From Engraulis encrasicolus (Eukaryota; Chordata; Actinopteri; Clupeiformes; Engraulidae): DNA of 64,000 bases. The translations under genes were made by a program, and so were the position numbers. The notes beneath the pieces were generated by a model. The model did not search any database, was not told the origin of the DNA, and saw only the letters and a list, made by a program, of their open reading frames with translations. The stretch is from NCBI RefSeq assembly GCF_034702125.1, contig NC_085876.1:25405981-25469980 (forward strand), written 5' to 3'. Below, piece by piece: positions 1 to 11,977 of this stretch (the stretch's first letter is position 1; every line of letters begins with the position of its first letter).

Positions 1-505
1 GATAATAGGGGCCCACGAGGGTGCAGGGCCCACAGGGAAATGCCCGCTATGCCAGATGGCCTGTCCAGCCCTGCATGGAGGAGAAGAATGGGAGGAGAAG
101 TAGAATGGAGACTGGTTCGCTGCTTCTTCTAAACCCCTGGGAGATGCGGTGGAGCAGCAGCAGCAGCAGCAGCACATCCCCCAAAGCGCTGGCCCCCATT
201 AAACCTGACAGGTGATATATGGCGCCAACAGCGAAAACAAACTACTCAGCAAAAGCAGCCGGACGTTGATAAACGAAGCAGAGGTGACACAGATAGCGGC
301 GGAGCTCATCACGTCCGAGCCGTGGGAATTCTCTCCACCGTAGCGATGCGATGCGATACAGCACTGCCACCACCGCCGCCGCCACCAAGAGCCACCACTA
401 GTGTCACAGCTGCTCTCTCTTCAATAGCACCAGCCGGAGCATCCGACCCAATTAGGCCGAAGAACATGAAGAGCAAGAGGAGGCAGAGACCGATTCTCCC
501 CAGCT
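1..505. other. CpG-containing unassigned segment, possible promoter or first exon
   Basis: No product is recognisable here. The stretch is unusually rich in CpG (about 230-470) for this window and contains a (CAG)7 run at 154-174 and a short CCG/CCACCG tract near 366-387. On the + strand a frame starting at 322 reads through a proline run and then basic residues before entering the GT microsatellite. On the minus strand a 36-codon frame (309 down to 199) starts with ATG and has a leucine-rich hydrophobic middle, like a signal peptide, and meets a GT just before its stop. Neither frame matches a protein I know. A CpG-rich first exon of a gene reaching outside the window is possible but unproven. 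Confidence 0.2.
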
Positions 506-697
506 GTGTGTGTGTGTGTATGTGTGTGTGTTCATGCGTGTTTCGTGTGTGTGTGTGTGCATGTGTGCAGTGTGTGCGTGTGTGTGTCATGTGTGAGCAT
601 GTGTGTGTGTGTGTGTGTGTGCGCGCGCATGTGCGTCTGTGTGTATGTGTGCGTGCATGTGTGTGTGTGTGTGTGCGCGCACATGTGTGCTGCTTGC

Positions 698-744
<47 letters not shown>
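506..744. repeat. Imperfect (GT)n microsatellite
   Basis: A 240 bp run of GT with GC, CATG and AT interruptions, ending in a pure block from about 701 to 744. Long cysteine/valine or histidine/threonine frames across it are artefacts of the repeat. Confidence 0.95.
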
Positions 745-747
<3 letters not shown>

Positions 748-2416
748 GCCCGTTGCGTTAAGGTACGCAATGTAGGCAGTTGCCTAGGGCCCCCGAGTAG
801 GTGGGGCCCCCAAGGACGACAGGTTATGTACCCAACAGCAATGACGATTTTAAATAGCTTCATAATATGGCACCGTCGCCTGTATGAAGGGCTCTGCTGC
901 GAGGGAAGCGACAGCGCCTCCCTAATACCCCCTTGCTCGAGGGGGCCCCCTTCCAATAGGTTTGCATCAGCGACAACGTGAAAATGTCAATTGCCGAACA
1001 GCGAGCGCATCGACAATATAGTCAAAGTACCCCCATCTGGAGGGGGCCCCCTTCCAATTGGTTCAAGCATCATATTCCACGCAGATACAAACTGAAAATG
1101 GAGCGACACAATCTCTCTCACTAGATGTTACGCAGACGCCAGTTTACATTACATTTTTGGAGACAGTTGCTTTTATAATAAAAGTTTATCTTGAAGACGA
1201 CACATTAGGCTACTCTCCGTACTGCTGCCAAACCACCAGACTGTCCCAGGCCAGTTGACATCGCACAGACAGCGAGATGCTTCAGTTACAGTTACATATG
1301 TTTTCAAAAACATCCACGTGCTGTAAGCACTGCAAACGTCGATTGTTCAATAACGCACCTTTTTTCGACACGGAACTGTTTTGGATGTGGACAAACGCAA
1401 GAAGAAACGAATGAACAATGTAATGCCTATCGGATAACAGGAGTCACAAGTGCGATGAGTGGGATAGCTAAATTGTAGCACAATAGTCCATTTCTTGCTA
1501 TTATGTGGGGTTACACATTGGAATTTGGGACCATGATTGTGGAAACGCGTGGATTACAGTTAGAGGTTGGGATACATTCTGCGGTGAAGACAGCGCAAGG
1601 TAAGGACACCGGGACATTGGTCCCTATAACACAGTTGTCAACCGCGGAGGTTGTTCAGTGATCCTTGGTCGCTGCCTATTCGTGTTTGCTGCGGTACTAC
1701 TAATAACAAAATCATTTGGATTGTATTTTCAAGTGCGTGATGGATGCAATACGAAAAAATAGGCTATATGGTCGGGGAGACCCCCCTTGGCTTGGTTACA
1801 GAATTCTGGCTTAATAGGCTATCACATCCCCCCAACCCCACTGTGCCTGCTCATTCGTTTCTCAGCCTTGAGTTTCTGAACTGTAGGCTACGCCTATTGT
1901 CAATATTTCGTTTTGCCCAAATGGTGCACCCTTGGTTAGATTCTCAAAGTGGTTGGAAAGATTAGACCATTCTTTATTTGTGATTGGCAATGCAGATCAT
2001 GATTTTCGTGGTAGGGTAAAAAAAAATCCTGATTGGGCCATATAGGCCTACTTTCATTTGAGATGAGCCTACTGAATGGAATGGGCTATATTTTCCCAGG
2101 TCTTTCTTCATAAAGTTTCATAAAAATGAACTGGAGGGACTAGTTATCATAATAGGCCTACCTAGATTGCATTTCCTCACCGAAAAAATGCTGGTGTATG
2201 CATGCTCTTAATGCATTCATTGCCCTTCATGCATGTGTTGCCCTGCATAGCCACAACACTGTCTAAGGTGACTTGTTTGTTTCATTATGTTTCCATGTGA
2301 CATGATGTTGTATTGGTAGGCTACAGTTGTGCTAATGACTGGAGTGCCATCCAAAAATGGTCTGGCCCATCCGAAACAGAAATTCTGGCGCCGTGGCTGC
2401 CCCGTCAGGAGCCCAG
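745..2416. other. Non-coding stretch with short dispersed repeats
   Basis: No gene seen. A repeat fragment with TGCCTAGGGCCCCC at 781-794 recurs at 2491-2504, each time beside a GT tract. A GGGGGCCCCC palindrome followed by TTCCAAT occurs twice, at 941 and 1042, inside otherwise unrelated sequence. The rest (1060-2300) is AT-rich and shows no support for coding exons. Confidence 0.5.

Positions 2417-2457
<41 letters not shown>
2417..2457 (+). repeat. Poly-C tract, 41 nt
   Basis: An uninterrupted run of 41 cytosines followed by TCCC. The true length is uncertain because long C homopolymers are prone to sequencing and assembly error. Confidence 0.9.
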
Positions 2458-2460
<3 letters not shown>

Positions 2461-2523
2461 CAAAAAGCCCTAGGGCCCCGACAACCCCTTTGCCTAGGGC
2501 CCCCAAAATCCTAGAAACGGGCC

Positions 2524-2612
2524 TGTGTGTGTGTGCACGCGCACGTGCTTGTGTGTGCACGCGCATGTGCGTGTGCGTGCTGCCGCAAGCGTCCGTGCGT
2601 GCGTGCGTGCGT
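2524..2612. repeat. (GT)n/(GC)n alternating purine-pyrimidine tract
   Basis: GT, GCAC, GCGC and GTGC units give almost 90 bp of mostly alternating purine-pyrimidine sequence, the kind of DNA that can adopt the Z form. It follows a repeat fragment related to 745-830. Confidence 0.8.
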
Positions 2613-2940
2613 GGGCTACATCCTCCGGGGCAAGAGGGATCCCTTTGTCAGGGGTCTTACAGGCCGGCTGGAACATGGAGAATGTGTCCCCTTTTCTTTC
2701 TCCCTCACCTTCCTCTCTAATGCCTCTTTCAAGTGGAGACAATCTTGTCAAATGTGCCTCTTTGTTGGAGCCGGTGAAAGGACGATGTCACCCAGAACAA
2801 CCTTGACATTTGACGTAATATCGAAAGTGAATACATTAAGAGAGAACAGAAAGGTAAGGAGAGACAGACATGCAGCAGTGACAAAGGGAGAAGAATAGAA
2901 GCTAATTGACACTCATGCTGAGAGGTTGAAGTACCTTTCC

Positions 2941-2996
2941 ACCAGCTTGCTTGCTTGCTTACTGACTTACTAACTAACTAACTAACTAACTTACTT
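2941..2996. repeat. Degenerate tetranucleotide repeat (GCTT/ACTA/ACTT)
   Basis: Successive GCTT, ACTT, ACTA and ACTT units form a short degenerate tetranucleotide array. No gene is seen between 2613 and 3140. Confidence 0.7.
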
Positions 2997-3140
2997 AACT
3001 TAAATAGGCTACTGTATCTATTTGCATGCAGAATAATATCATCAGTTTGATTCCCTAATATCTATACACAAGCTTAACTGTTATGACACATTTTAACAAA
3101 TTACTCAGCATGTCCATTATAACACAGTTAACACACACAG

Positions 3141-4656
3141 TTAACACAGTTAAGAACCACTTTGTAACCTTACTGTCACCAAACTTGCAATGGCCATGTC
3201 TTAATTTGGTAGTTAAGCCTCTTAGTAATGTCATAACAATATTGTTATGATGTAGTTGAGTCTTTTCAGCAATGACTGAACGGGCCTGCCGGCAGGCCCA
3301 TGTGCACCAGGAGTCTGCAGCAGTGGTTTCCTGGTCACTGGACCAGACCTAGTGTTATGGTAGCCTCTTACTGCAGATGGGGTCGCCGGTGTCCTGTCGA
3401 TATGAGCGACCCGTCGAGATGTGATTATTTTCGCTACTGAGCAGGCGCACGCATGCGCACACCCTCGCGGCGGTTTTCGCGGGTGATTGCCCATCGAATT
3501 GTGAGACCGCAGTTTACGATAGGATCCCCTGAGACAGTCAACTTTAGTGACTCAATCTGTATGAAATAGTGTGGATCATCCAGCAGATCATACACCTGTG
3601 TAGTGACTCAGACTTAACTTGGTTCTCCAACCCAGCAGCGCTTTTTGTAGCCTACCCGTAATTATATCAGGCATAGGCTACTACATATTCTCAATTTGGA
3701 AAATCTGCGAAATAGCGTGGCCTCGAACATTTGCTACTTTGTTGCCTAACCGTAATCGCTCACACACGCAGCCTCGAACATTGTAACATCGATCAGAAAA
3801 TAGGCCTACTATTTATGTTGAGAGGCGTTCTCATTGCAAAATGGAAAAAAATCGCCACCTCTGAGCTGTCAAAAAAATGTTCCCTCCACCCTTTTCACTC
3901 AAGAATTTGAATCGACTGCATTGTAAAATGCCTGAACATGATCATAAGAAATGCACTGGTGGGGATGTTTAGAAAATGATTCCGGTCATTAAAAGAGGTG
4001 TTGCCCATAAATTGACAGACATATGCCAAAACAAAGCCTCTATCTACTATCTGCATCTGCTATCTGGGAATCTCTGATCGCGCTTGTTTATCCCCATAGC
4101 ACATCATTTCATATGGCGTTGCCTTGCGAGCCCACGTCGCATTGAAACAAAACTAACAGCAAATGGCTGCATTAAACAACCCGTAACCAGGCCCTGATCC
4201 CAAACACTTTCTCCAGTATTTGCGCAAACTCAACTCACTCTTTCATATGGCACGTTTCTTAACTTGCTCAAACGAGAGGCTCACGGTTTTTTAGTGGCAG
4301 CAGCCGCGCGTTCTTATTAAACTCCGCACGAACGATTGCACACCCCTGTCCGTGAAATAAACAAAGTAGGCTAATGGTTATTAAAACAGTCCTACTTGGA
4401 CCGATTGAAACGCCTTCCGCGTAAAATCAAGGTCGCTCATTTAGATGAGGCATCGCAAATCGATAGAACACCACTATCGAATAGGGCGACCGGTCGCTCA
4501 TCTCGACGAGGCAACACATCTCGACAGAACACCGGCGGGCCTATTCACTATTTGCTGAAAATGCTCAACTACATCATAACAACATTGCTAAGACTATAGC
4601 CATTACAATTTTGGTGACAGTAAAGTTATAACATAGGCTCTGCGCTAAGGGGTTAA
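3141..4656. mobile_element. TTAA-bounded DNA transposon, about 1.5 kb, no transposase
   Basis: The two ends are a long imperfect inverted repeat. The region 3141-3300 matches the reverse complement of about 4530-4656, including the blocks TTACTGTCACCAAA and GTTATGATGTAGTTGAG. Both termini begin with TTAA, at 3141-3144 and 4653-4656. A further partial end of the same family lies at 57560-57710. The interior (3500-4370) has no long open frame, so the element is non-autonomous. TTAA ends suggest piggyBac- or Kolobok-type transposition; the superfamily is inferred from that alone. Confidence 0.65.
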
Positions 4657-4999
4657 AGGTACACTGTGCAGGAAATGGTCAAAAAAAGGTACTGCAACTA
4701 TGCTGCTCATTGAAAATGGGTTGCGTATTGCCACATTTGACCTTTTCATGAAAGTTTACTAAGTAATAAACTAATATTTTCTAGAAATTTTCTAAAAATG
4801 GCTATTTCTGGAAATTCAAAATGGTGGACCATGGAGAAGATCCCCCTTTTCATGTATGAAAAGTGCAATTTTTCCTGTCTTAATGAATACTTTGAATTTG
4901 ATGGTGGTGGTAATTATTCATGAAAAAGGTAACATTAGTGAATGGGTAGCATGAATTCTGGAAATAAACAACTAAAAATCTCACACAGTGTCCCTTTAA
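4653..4999. mobile_element. TTAA-bounded MITE, 347 bp
   Basis: Begins TTAAAGGTACACTGTG and ends CACAGTGTCCCTTTAA, giving imperfect terminal inverted repeats bounded by TTAA. A truncated copy in the opposite orientation starts at 33534. Its left TTAA (4653-4656) is the same tetranucleotide that ends the neighbouring 3141-4656 element. Confidence 0.75.
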
Positions 5000-5169
5000 G
5001 TGTTTTGGCTGAGCAGTAGCTTAATATCAAGAATAAAATGCCCTCATTTAAATATAGTTAAAATATCATTGTCTCTTTTAGATCACAACAGATGACAACC
5101 CACCCCATGAGATTTTTCTAGATAGAAATGTGGGCCGACTCCTTTCTTTCTCTGACCACCTCTGTGGTC

Positions 5170-5338
5170 TCTCTCTCTGTCTCTCTCTCTCTCTCTTGTC
5201 ACATCTCATGTCTGAAGACGGCTGCACGGATGTGCAACAGGAAACAGCACACACTGGAGGTTAATTAACTCTCTTGACGGCCCATGATCCATTGCTATTA
5301 AAGCATGGAGCTATCGATAGTTGAGGGTTGGTGGTACG

Positions 5339-5427
<89 letters not shown>
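5170..5427. repeat. (CT)n then (GA)n microsatellites
   Basis: A short CT-rich run at about 5170-5196 is followed by a pure (GA)43 block at 5342-5427. The segment 5000-5170 shows nothing recognisable. Confidence 0.95.
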
Positions 5428-5428
<1 letters not shown>

Positions 5429-5568
5429 ACTCAGGGCAATCAAATGACAACGAGCCCATAGCGATGAAAAATAACAATTGTGTCTCAGGGGAATAGCTGT
5501 TCTTTAATATTAAAAAGGTTTTCACTGATCGATGACTACATATTCCCACAAAATATGATACAATCTGG

Positions 5569-5605
5569 TATTCATCATCATCATCATCATCATCACCACT
5601 ACCAC

Positions 5606-5644
<39 letters not shown>

Positions 5645-5712
5645 CAGCAGCAGCACTAGCAGTAGTAGTAGTAGAAGTAGTAGTAGTAGTATTAGTATTA
5701 GTATATTAGTAG
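5569..5712. repeat. Compound trinucleotide microsatellite
   Basis: Consecutive (ATC)n, (TTA)n, (CAG)3 and (AGT)n blocks form one compound trinucleotide array. No coding frame is associated with it. Confidence 0.9.
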
Positions 5713-5733
5713 TATTATAGTAGCCTCATACAG

Positions 5734-6022
5734 GGGCGTAGGCAGAAATAATAAAACAGGTGGGCCCAGAAAAAATCGGACGGGCCCAACCCGAAAGCGA
5801 ATAGGTAGATATCGCCCTCAAAATGATACTTTGAAATTGAAATCATAAAAATCATAGAAGATGAACCAGACTTTTGACAAAATGATTAATTATCACTCAG
5901 TGCTATGCCATTAATTATAGTTCAATGGGGCAACAGTTGACTGTCAAGTGTGAATGGGGCGGGCTTGGATGTCAAGTGGGCGGGCCCAGGCCCACCTAGG
6001 CCCACCCCTGGCTACGCCTATG
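5734..6022. mobile_element. Short DNA transposon with CAGGGGCGTAG ends
   Basis: The left end has CAGGGGCGTAGGCAG and the right end has CTGGCTACGCC, giving imperfect inverted ends. The sub-terminal parts are rich in GGGCCC. It resembles small hAT-like elements in fishes. No transposase frame is present and I see no clear target-site duplication. Confidence 0.5.
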
Positions 6023-6395
6023 GCCTTATAGCGGTAGTACCTGAACATTTTTACAAATGCTACAGATCACCACGGTGACAAAGTAAAAGTGATTAATTTT
6101 CCACACAATATTAGAAAGGAGAAAGAGAAGAACATCTGTATAGTTGCAGTTGTAGGCAGTTGCATGTGGCTCAGGTGCCAAGACTGATTAACTAGTTAAC
6201 CCAGAGATGATGCCATTGCAGAAATTCATGGGATCTCAACTTGTCATTATCAGACAGCTGGCAGAATTACTTGTACAAAGTGAGGAAACATCATGCTCTG
6301 GTAGTGTTTTGGCCCATATGACACCCAGATTTAAAAGGGCATTGTATGTATGTAATGCATGTGATTATGGAACCTCAATCAACTAAGGAGATTAC
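6023..6395. other. Non-coding spacer
   Basis: AT-rich sequence with no ORF of interest, RNA gene or clear repeat. Confidence 0.5.
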
Positions 6396-8930
6396 CAGTT
6401 TTTGCCTACTGCTTAAACACTATAGGCAGATGCTTAAACCAAAGTAGCATATCGTGAAGTTGTTGGTGCATATCTTAAACACTTATTGCTTGACTTTAAA
6501 CAAAAGTCAAGCATTACACTTCCATACCAGTTTAGCAAGGCACTTGCTCCTTTACGCAACACACAGACTCCAGCTGTCTACACACAATTTCATACACAAG
6601 ACACTTTGTTCAAAAGTAAAATCTCAGAGTGTCATTGTGAAAACACATCTGTTAAAAAAACAAAACACACTGATGTATGACAAGATTTAGACACAGACAA
6701 TAAAACACATGTTTTCAAAATTGAACACTATTCTGCCATGTTACAAAGTTGCATGCTTTATATTACATTGCATTTGTTTTATTTTGCATTTACAGTTTTT
6801 GCCTACTGCTTGCACACAGTCTGCAAAATTTCGCTCATAGAGTCAAAACTCTACACACAAGCCAATTACTCTCAACACTTGGAGATAAACCCTTCACATA
6901 TATGCCAGCATGAAACTCTGCTATCAAAACCTTAACATTGCCAGAAAAACTCAACAATCTTTTGTCAAAACCTCACTTTCATGTCAAAAGACACACATTA
7001 GCACCAAAAGAGAAAACAAGTTAGATCAATGTGAAAACAGTTGTCTACTTTATACAAAACACAGCGGTCTTTCTTTTTGTGACAGTCTATTCAGACTCAC
7101 AGAATGTAGGCTACATACTCACAAGACCCCAAAATTCTACACTGTACATTACATAACTGCACCTTACAGTACAGGATATTAAACCGAAGCAAAATATAAA
7201 CAGTAGGCCTACATCATTCTCAACACAACAGTGTGTAGGTGAGCTTATGGACCACTTGTTTGTGTATTGAGTATATTCACAAATGTTCAAACATCTAAAT
7301 ATGATACGAGACACAATATGCAGCTGACATCTACATGACATCATCAAAATTATATCATGTTCAGTCAGGTTGCTCAAGTGCTTGCTTGGTTGTGTTCTGA
7401 AAATGACACTATTACGTGTATTTCTACAAACTATCATGTTCATACCTAACATGTGATGATGAAGACAAAAGGCTACTCCTGGCATCAGGCTAGGTTTTAC
7501 AGAACTTGAGTCAGTCAGTGCCATACTCTTTATTTTACTCTTTAGTGCCGTTGTGATATTTGTTGTTTTGTTTGAGTGTAGAAATGTGTGAATTTAGCAA
7601 AGAAGCAATGAAAGTAAAACAAATAAATGCAATATAAAATAAGTGCAATGTAATATAAAGAATGCATCTTTGTAATTGGCAGAATAGTGGTTAATTTTGA
7701 AAGCATGTGTTTTATTGTCGGTGCCTAAATCTTGTCATACATCCAGTGTGTTTTGTTTTTTTAACAGATGTGTTTTCCCAATGATATGATGAGTGTTCAT
7801 TTTTTTAAGGAGTGTCTTATGAAGGAAATAGTGTGCAGTGACATGAGCAAGTGTGTAGCGTAAAGCAAAATGTGTGTTGCTGAATTGCTACTACAGTGTT
7901 AAGCAGAACTTTTGTTTAAGGTACGGACACACTGTGTTTAAGTTATGTTACCAACAACTTAACAATATGCTATTTTGGTCTAAGCATCAGCCTATAGTGT
8001 TCAAGCAGTAGGCAAATACTGTATTTGTTTTACTTTGATTGCTTGTATGCTAAACAAGGCGAATAGCACAATGGTACTAAAGTGTAGAATATGGAGTATG
8101 ACATTACAGTAACTGACTCACATACTGTAAAACCTAGCCTGATACATGCCGCCAAGAGTAGCCTTTTGTCTTCATCATCACATGTTAGGTAATGTGAACA
8201 TGATAGTTTGTAGAAATAGTGTCATTTTCAGAACACAACCAAGCAAGCACTTGAGCAAACTGACTGAACATGATATAATTTTGATGATGTCATGTAGATG
8301 TCAGCTGCATAGTGTGTCTGTGGAAATATATTGTATTTCGTGAATACCTCATACCTCATAACCAAACAAAGTAGCCTATATTGACTATGATTGTCATTAC
8401 AGCATGTTGACGTAACCCCATATTTATATCATATTTAGATGTTTGAAAATTTGTGAATATAAACCAATACACAAGAAAGGTACATAAGCTCACCTACACA
8501 CTGTTGTATAGGTGATGTACTGTTTGAGATACATTTTGCTTCGGTTTAATGTCCTGTACTGTAAGGTGCAGTTTTGTAATGTACAGTATTGATTTTTGGG
8601 GTCTTGTGAAAATGTACGTTCTGTGAGACTGAATAGACTACTCCAAAAAGAAAGACTGCTGTGTTTTGTATAAAGCAGACAACGGTTTTAAAGTTGATCT
8701 AATTTGTTTTCTCATTTGGTGCTTTTGTGTGTCTTTTGACATGAAAGTGAGGTTTTGACAAAAGATTGTAAGGTTTGTATGGCAATGTTTATGCTTTTAT
8801 AGCAGAGCTTCATGTTGCCATATATGTGAAGGGTTTATCTCCAAGTGTTGAGAGTAATTGGCTTGTGTGTAGAGTTTTGACTCTATGAGCCAAATTTTGC
8901 AAATTGTGTGCAAGCAGTCGGCAAAAACTG
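6396..8930. mobile_element. Two interlocked inverted-repeat elements sharing CAGTTTTTGCCTACTGCTT ends
   Basis: Arm A1 (6396-6790) is inverted at about 7610-8021, and arm A2 (6793-7540) is inverted at about 8065-8930. All four outer ends carry variants of CAGTTTTTGCCTACTGCTT: forward at 6396 and 6793, reversed near 8003-8021 and 8912-8930. The order is A1, A2, A1 inverted, A2 inverted, so the two inverted repeats interlock instead of nesting. Arms are roughly 80% alike by eye. No transposase frame is present. These are probably non-autonomous DNA transposons of one family; the superfamily is not determined. Confidence 0.65.
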
Positions 8931-9387
8931 TAACAAAGCGGTTCAGCATTTTTTTTGTGACACACAATGCATAGAAGAACACACAGTGCCACCTGGTGGA
9001 TGTAACGCTCCTATAGTCCAACTCAATGAGAGATGGGATTTATGGTTCTTAGAGGGATTCGGATCATAGCGGCTCGTTCCTTTCAAAGAGCTGTTCCAAA
9101 ATGGTCTCTTTTGAACATTTTTTTAAATATAGGCCTAGGTATATAATTATTTTTTCAGTGTTAAGATGATAGCAGTTTTGACTCCACCTTGAGGTGATTT
9201 TGTCAAAACAACAACTGATTGTCTTCCTACTTCTAAAGACCATTTCTGCCACTCTATGAGGCACACTCTTGTTTTTTCTCCCCCAAAATTAAAGTAGGCC
9301 TATTCACATGAAGGTCAAGTGCTCAAAACAAATGAAAAAAAGAGAAAAGAGTGACTCCCAGCTGTGATTCGGTTTCCATCGCTCACA

Positions 9388-9594
9388 TTAAAGGATAATT
9401 TCAGTCAATTTCAACATGCAGTTGTAATGCTCACACTACCATGGACATGTCAGTATCTGAGGTTTTTTTTTCTTCTTCATCCTTTTCCGAGAAAAGGGCT
9501 GAGCCGAAAAATGAGGCATCACCGGGTACTGACAAGTCAAGGGTAGTGTGAGCAATACAACAGCATATTGAAATTGACTGAAGTGGTCCTTTAA
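9388..9594. mobile_element. Palindromic TTAA-bounded MITE, 207 bp
   Basis: Left end TTAAAGGATAATTTCAGTCA and right end (reverse complement) TTAAAGGACCACTTCAGTCA. The arms extend about 75 bp with few mismatches around a short T-rich centre at about 9462-9500. It is bounded by TTAA on both sides. Confidence 0.75.
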
Positions 9595-10544
9595 GGAGCC
9601 GTTCAAACGAATCGATTTATTCACGAATAAAACACAATCAACCATCCCTCTGGCCAAACCAACACAGACAGGACAAGACAGGAATAAGTCCCTTCAGCTT
9701 GTGTTTTAAAATAAATGTGTGTTGAGTCAAAAACAGATCAACTTCACTGCATCACTCAATTACTGAGAAATGTATGCTTTTTACTCAAGCTTGTCTATCA
9801 AATTGAAGACCTCCTCCTCATCCCCAACCTGTGAGAAGTAGGACTGAAAAGCTAGTTATTTAGTTTTTGATGACAAAAGTGGTACAGCCATAGGTTTAAA
9901 TACTTTTAAGGCATGTGCAGGTTTCCCCGCCGTAAATAATGTATTATTGGGCAATATACATTTAGATATCATTTAGATGGGAGCAAAACTTGACAACGAA
10001 ATACCAAATCCATCAAGGGTAAAGTGTCCGCTTCTCCCAGGAAAGTATGTTGTTCCTTCATGATTTTTTTTTGGTACTTCAAGACAGCTCGGATCTTCAA
10101 GGTTTGTGAACCGGCAAGAAAGATTTGTGTGATGTCCAGATTTTTTTCTTAAGTTCTTTAGCCCTCAAGTTCAGTTCTAACTGGACTAACATATCACTTC
10201 CAAAGCTAATAGCCACAATTCCCTTTGCTATTGAACCAACGGGAAGCTTTGCCAATGCATTGCATAACTGTCTGCATGGGTTTGAGAATACACAGAGGGC
10301 CTTTGTCAGTGCACAAGGCAGCACAACCTTTTAATGTTTCAGCCTCTGAGCCAAAATCAACATGCAGATGATGAACAGCAAGGTAGATGTGTTTGTTACC
10401 AGCAGATTTCAATGTCATTTAAATTCCATTGTAATGGCCATCTCTAAACTAAACTTACTCTGTCTTCAACTGGGAAACATGTAAAGTGACACTACAGAGC
10501 AACAATGGAAAACAATACCTGTCAAAAATCTGTAATTTCACCCA
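9595..10544. other. Non-coding spacer
   Basis: No gene, RNA or repeat structure that I can support. Short frames on both strands at 10097-10418 show no recognisable protein features. Confidence 0.45.
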
Positions 10545-11193
10545 TTGGCCCGTTGAGACACTGCGTTATAAATTTGCTGTTACCAGAATGGCAATGACCA
10601 AGTCGTAATGCATTACTAAAGACCCTATGTTATGTCGTAGTGTAATACTAGTAGTTACCTTTTCAATGATTATTACAGCATTCCATTGGTGGAACGGAAT
10701 GCATTATGGGGCTACTGTTGTCATTAAGGTTAATGCAGAGGTTCCCAAACTTTTTTCAGCGGGGACCCCCTTTTGAACTTAAGAATTAAGAATTAAGAAA
10801 ATATTTTCATATTTTTGTAGCCATGTTTTTGTTCATTAATATTGCTAGATTTTCCATTAATAGTTTGTCTGTTAATATTGCTAGAAATCCACAGGACAGC
10901 AAATACATACATGTAACTATACAAGTGAATACTGTTAATGTCCATTTTGTCCACAGCCCCCCTTCAGTACCTCCGCCACACCCCTAGGTGTCCTCCTGAC
11001 CCCATGGGAACCACTGGGGTAGCCCCTTAATGCACGCCATACCTCCTGTGGCACGCTGTAATAGACATTGAAAGTTAGCTACTATAGTACTACACTACTA
11101 TGACAGTACACATGCCCTTTAGTAATACATTACGACTTGGTCATTACCATTTTGGTAACAGCTAATTTATAATGCTGTGTCTTAAGGGGTTAA
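10545..11193. mobile_element. TIR element with an inner hAT-like insertion
   Basis: Sequence at 10545-10680 matches the reverse complement of about 11055-11193, including AATGACCAAGTCGTAATG. The right end is TTAA (11190-11193) followed inward by CCCCTTAAGACAC on the other strand. The left end is degenerate. Between the arms lies a second element (10736-11016). Confidence 0.6.
10736..11016. mobile_element. hAT-like element with CAGNGGTTCCCAAACTTTTTT end
   Basis: Left terminus CAGAGGTTCCCAAAC, right terminus GGGAACCACTG. Ends of the CAGTGGTTCYCAAAC type are typical of the hAT-Charlie group (established knowledge). I see no target-site duplication, and no transposase is encoded. It sits between the arms of the 10545-11193 element. 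Confidence 0.6.
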
Positions 11194-11279
11194 TGGCACA
11201 TGGAGCAAACAAGGGGCTCCAGAAGGGGGCAGAGACCAGTCATCCCGTTGGCTGAAAACGGGGACACAGTTACATAGAG

Positions 11280-11601
11280 CAGTGATCCTCAAAGTGTGGT
11301 CCGGGGACCACTGGTGGTCCGCGACAGAGCTCAGGTGGTCCGCGAGGGAATTTCTACTTTTCCAAGACACACTAGCAGAAGGCTATATTTGTAACATTAT
11401 TACAAAGCCAAACATGTCTGAAGTCATATGTTCACCATAATAAGACAGGCTTGTAAATGTAAACAAAAACGAAGTGATCTGCATCAAATTTAGCGATGTC
11501 GAATTGGCACTTGTCAAATGGCAATTCAGTTGACAGGTGGTCCCTGAACATTTTTGGTGGGAAAAAGTGGTCCTCGGTCTGAGAAAGTTTGAGAACCACT
11601 G
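11280..11601. mobile_element. hAT MITE, 322 bp, with 8 bp target-site duplication
   Basis: Starts CAGTGATCCTCAAAGT and ends AAGTTTGAGAACCACTG. It is flanked by ACATAGAG (11272-11279) and ATATAGAG (11602-11609), an 8 bp duplication with one mismatch. The TIR type and 8 bp duplication identify it as hAT. It is non-autonomous. Confidence 0.85.
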
Positions 11602-11736
11602 ATATAGAGCAATGGGAACCTCATCTAGAACACAAAAACAGTCACGCACGGATGCTCTTCATCAACTCTCAACACTGTCATGACATCCCCCAACATCTGG
11701 CGAACAGGCTGATTAGGCCTCAATGGGCATCAACAC

Positions 11737-11738
<2 letters not shown>

Positions 11739-11818
<80 letters not shown>
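11739..11818 (+). repeat. (TG)40 microsatellite
   Basis: A pure TG array. It is probably the left half of one array split by the element at 11819-11975. Confidence 0.95.
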
Positions 11819-11821
<3 letters not shown>

Positions 11822-11975
11822 GGCCGCTGATAGCTTCTGCTGGGCCCAGGATAAACTCATCTGAAAGGGGCCGCCTACCCAATACATACAATGGAATGGG
11901 AACCCAATTCTGGGCTCCCTCTCTCCCTGGGCCCAGGACAACAGACCTGTTTGTCCCCCCCTGTCAGCAGCCCTG
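11819..11975. mobile_element. MITE inserted in a TG microsatellite
   Basis: Left end CAGGGCCGCTGATAGC. The right end reads, on the other strand, CAGGGCTGCTGACAG. These 15 bp inverted ends bound a 157 bp element with TG repeat on both sides. A degenerate relative lies at about 62657-62818. Confidence 0.65.
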
Positions 11976-11976
11976 G

Positions 11977-11977
<1 letters not shown>

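Noticed and set aside
322..981. 219-codon + strand frame and 215-codon minus frame over the first kilobase
   Set aside because: Most of both frames is GT/CA microsatellite (Cys-Val or His-Thr runs); no family features outside it.
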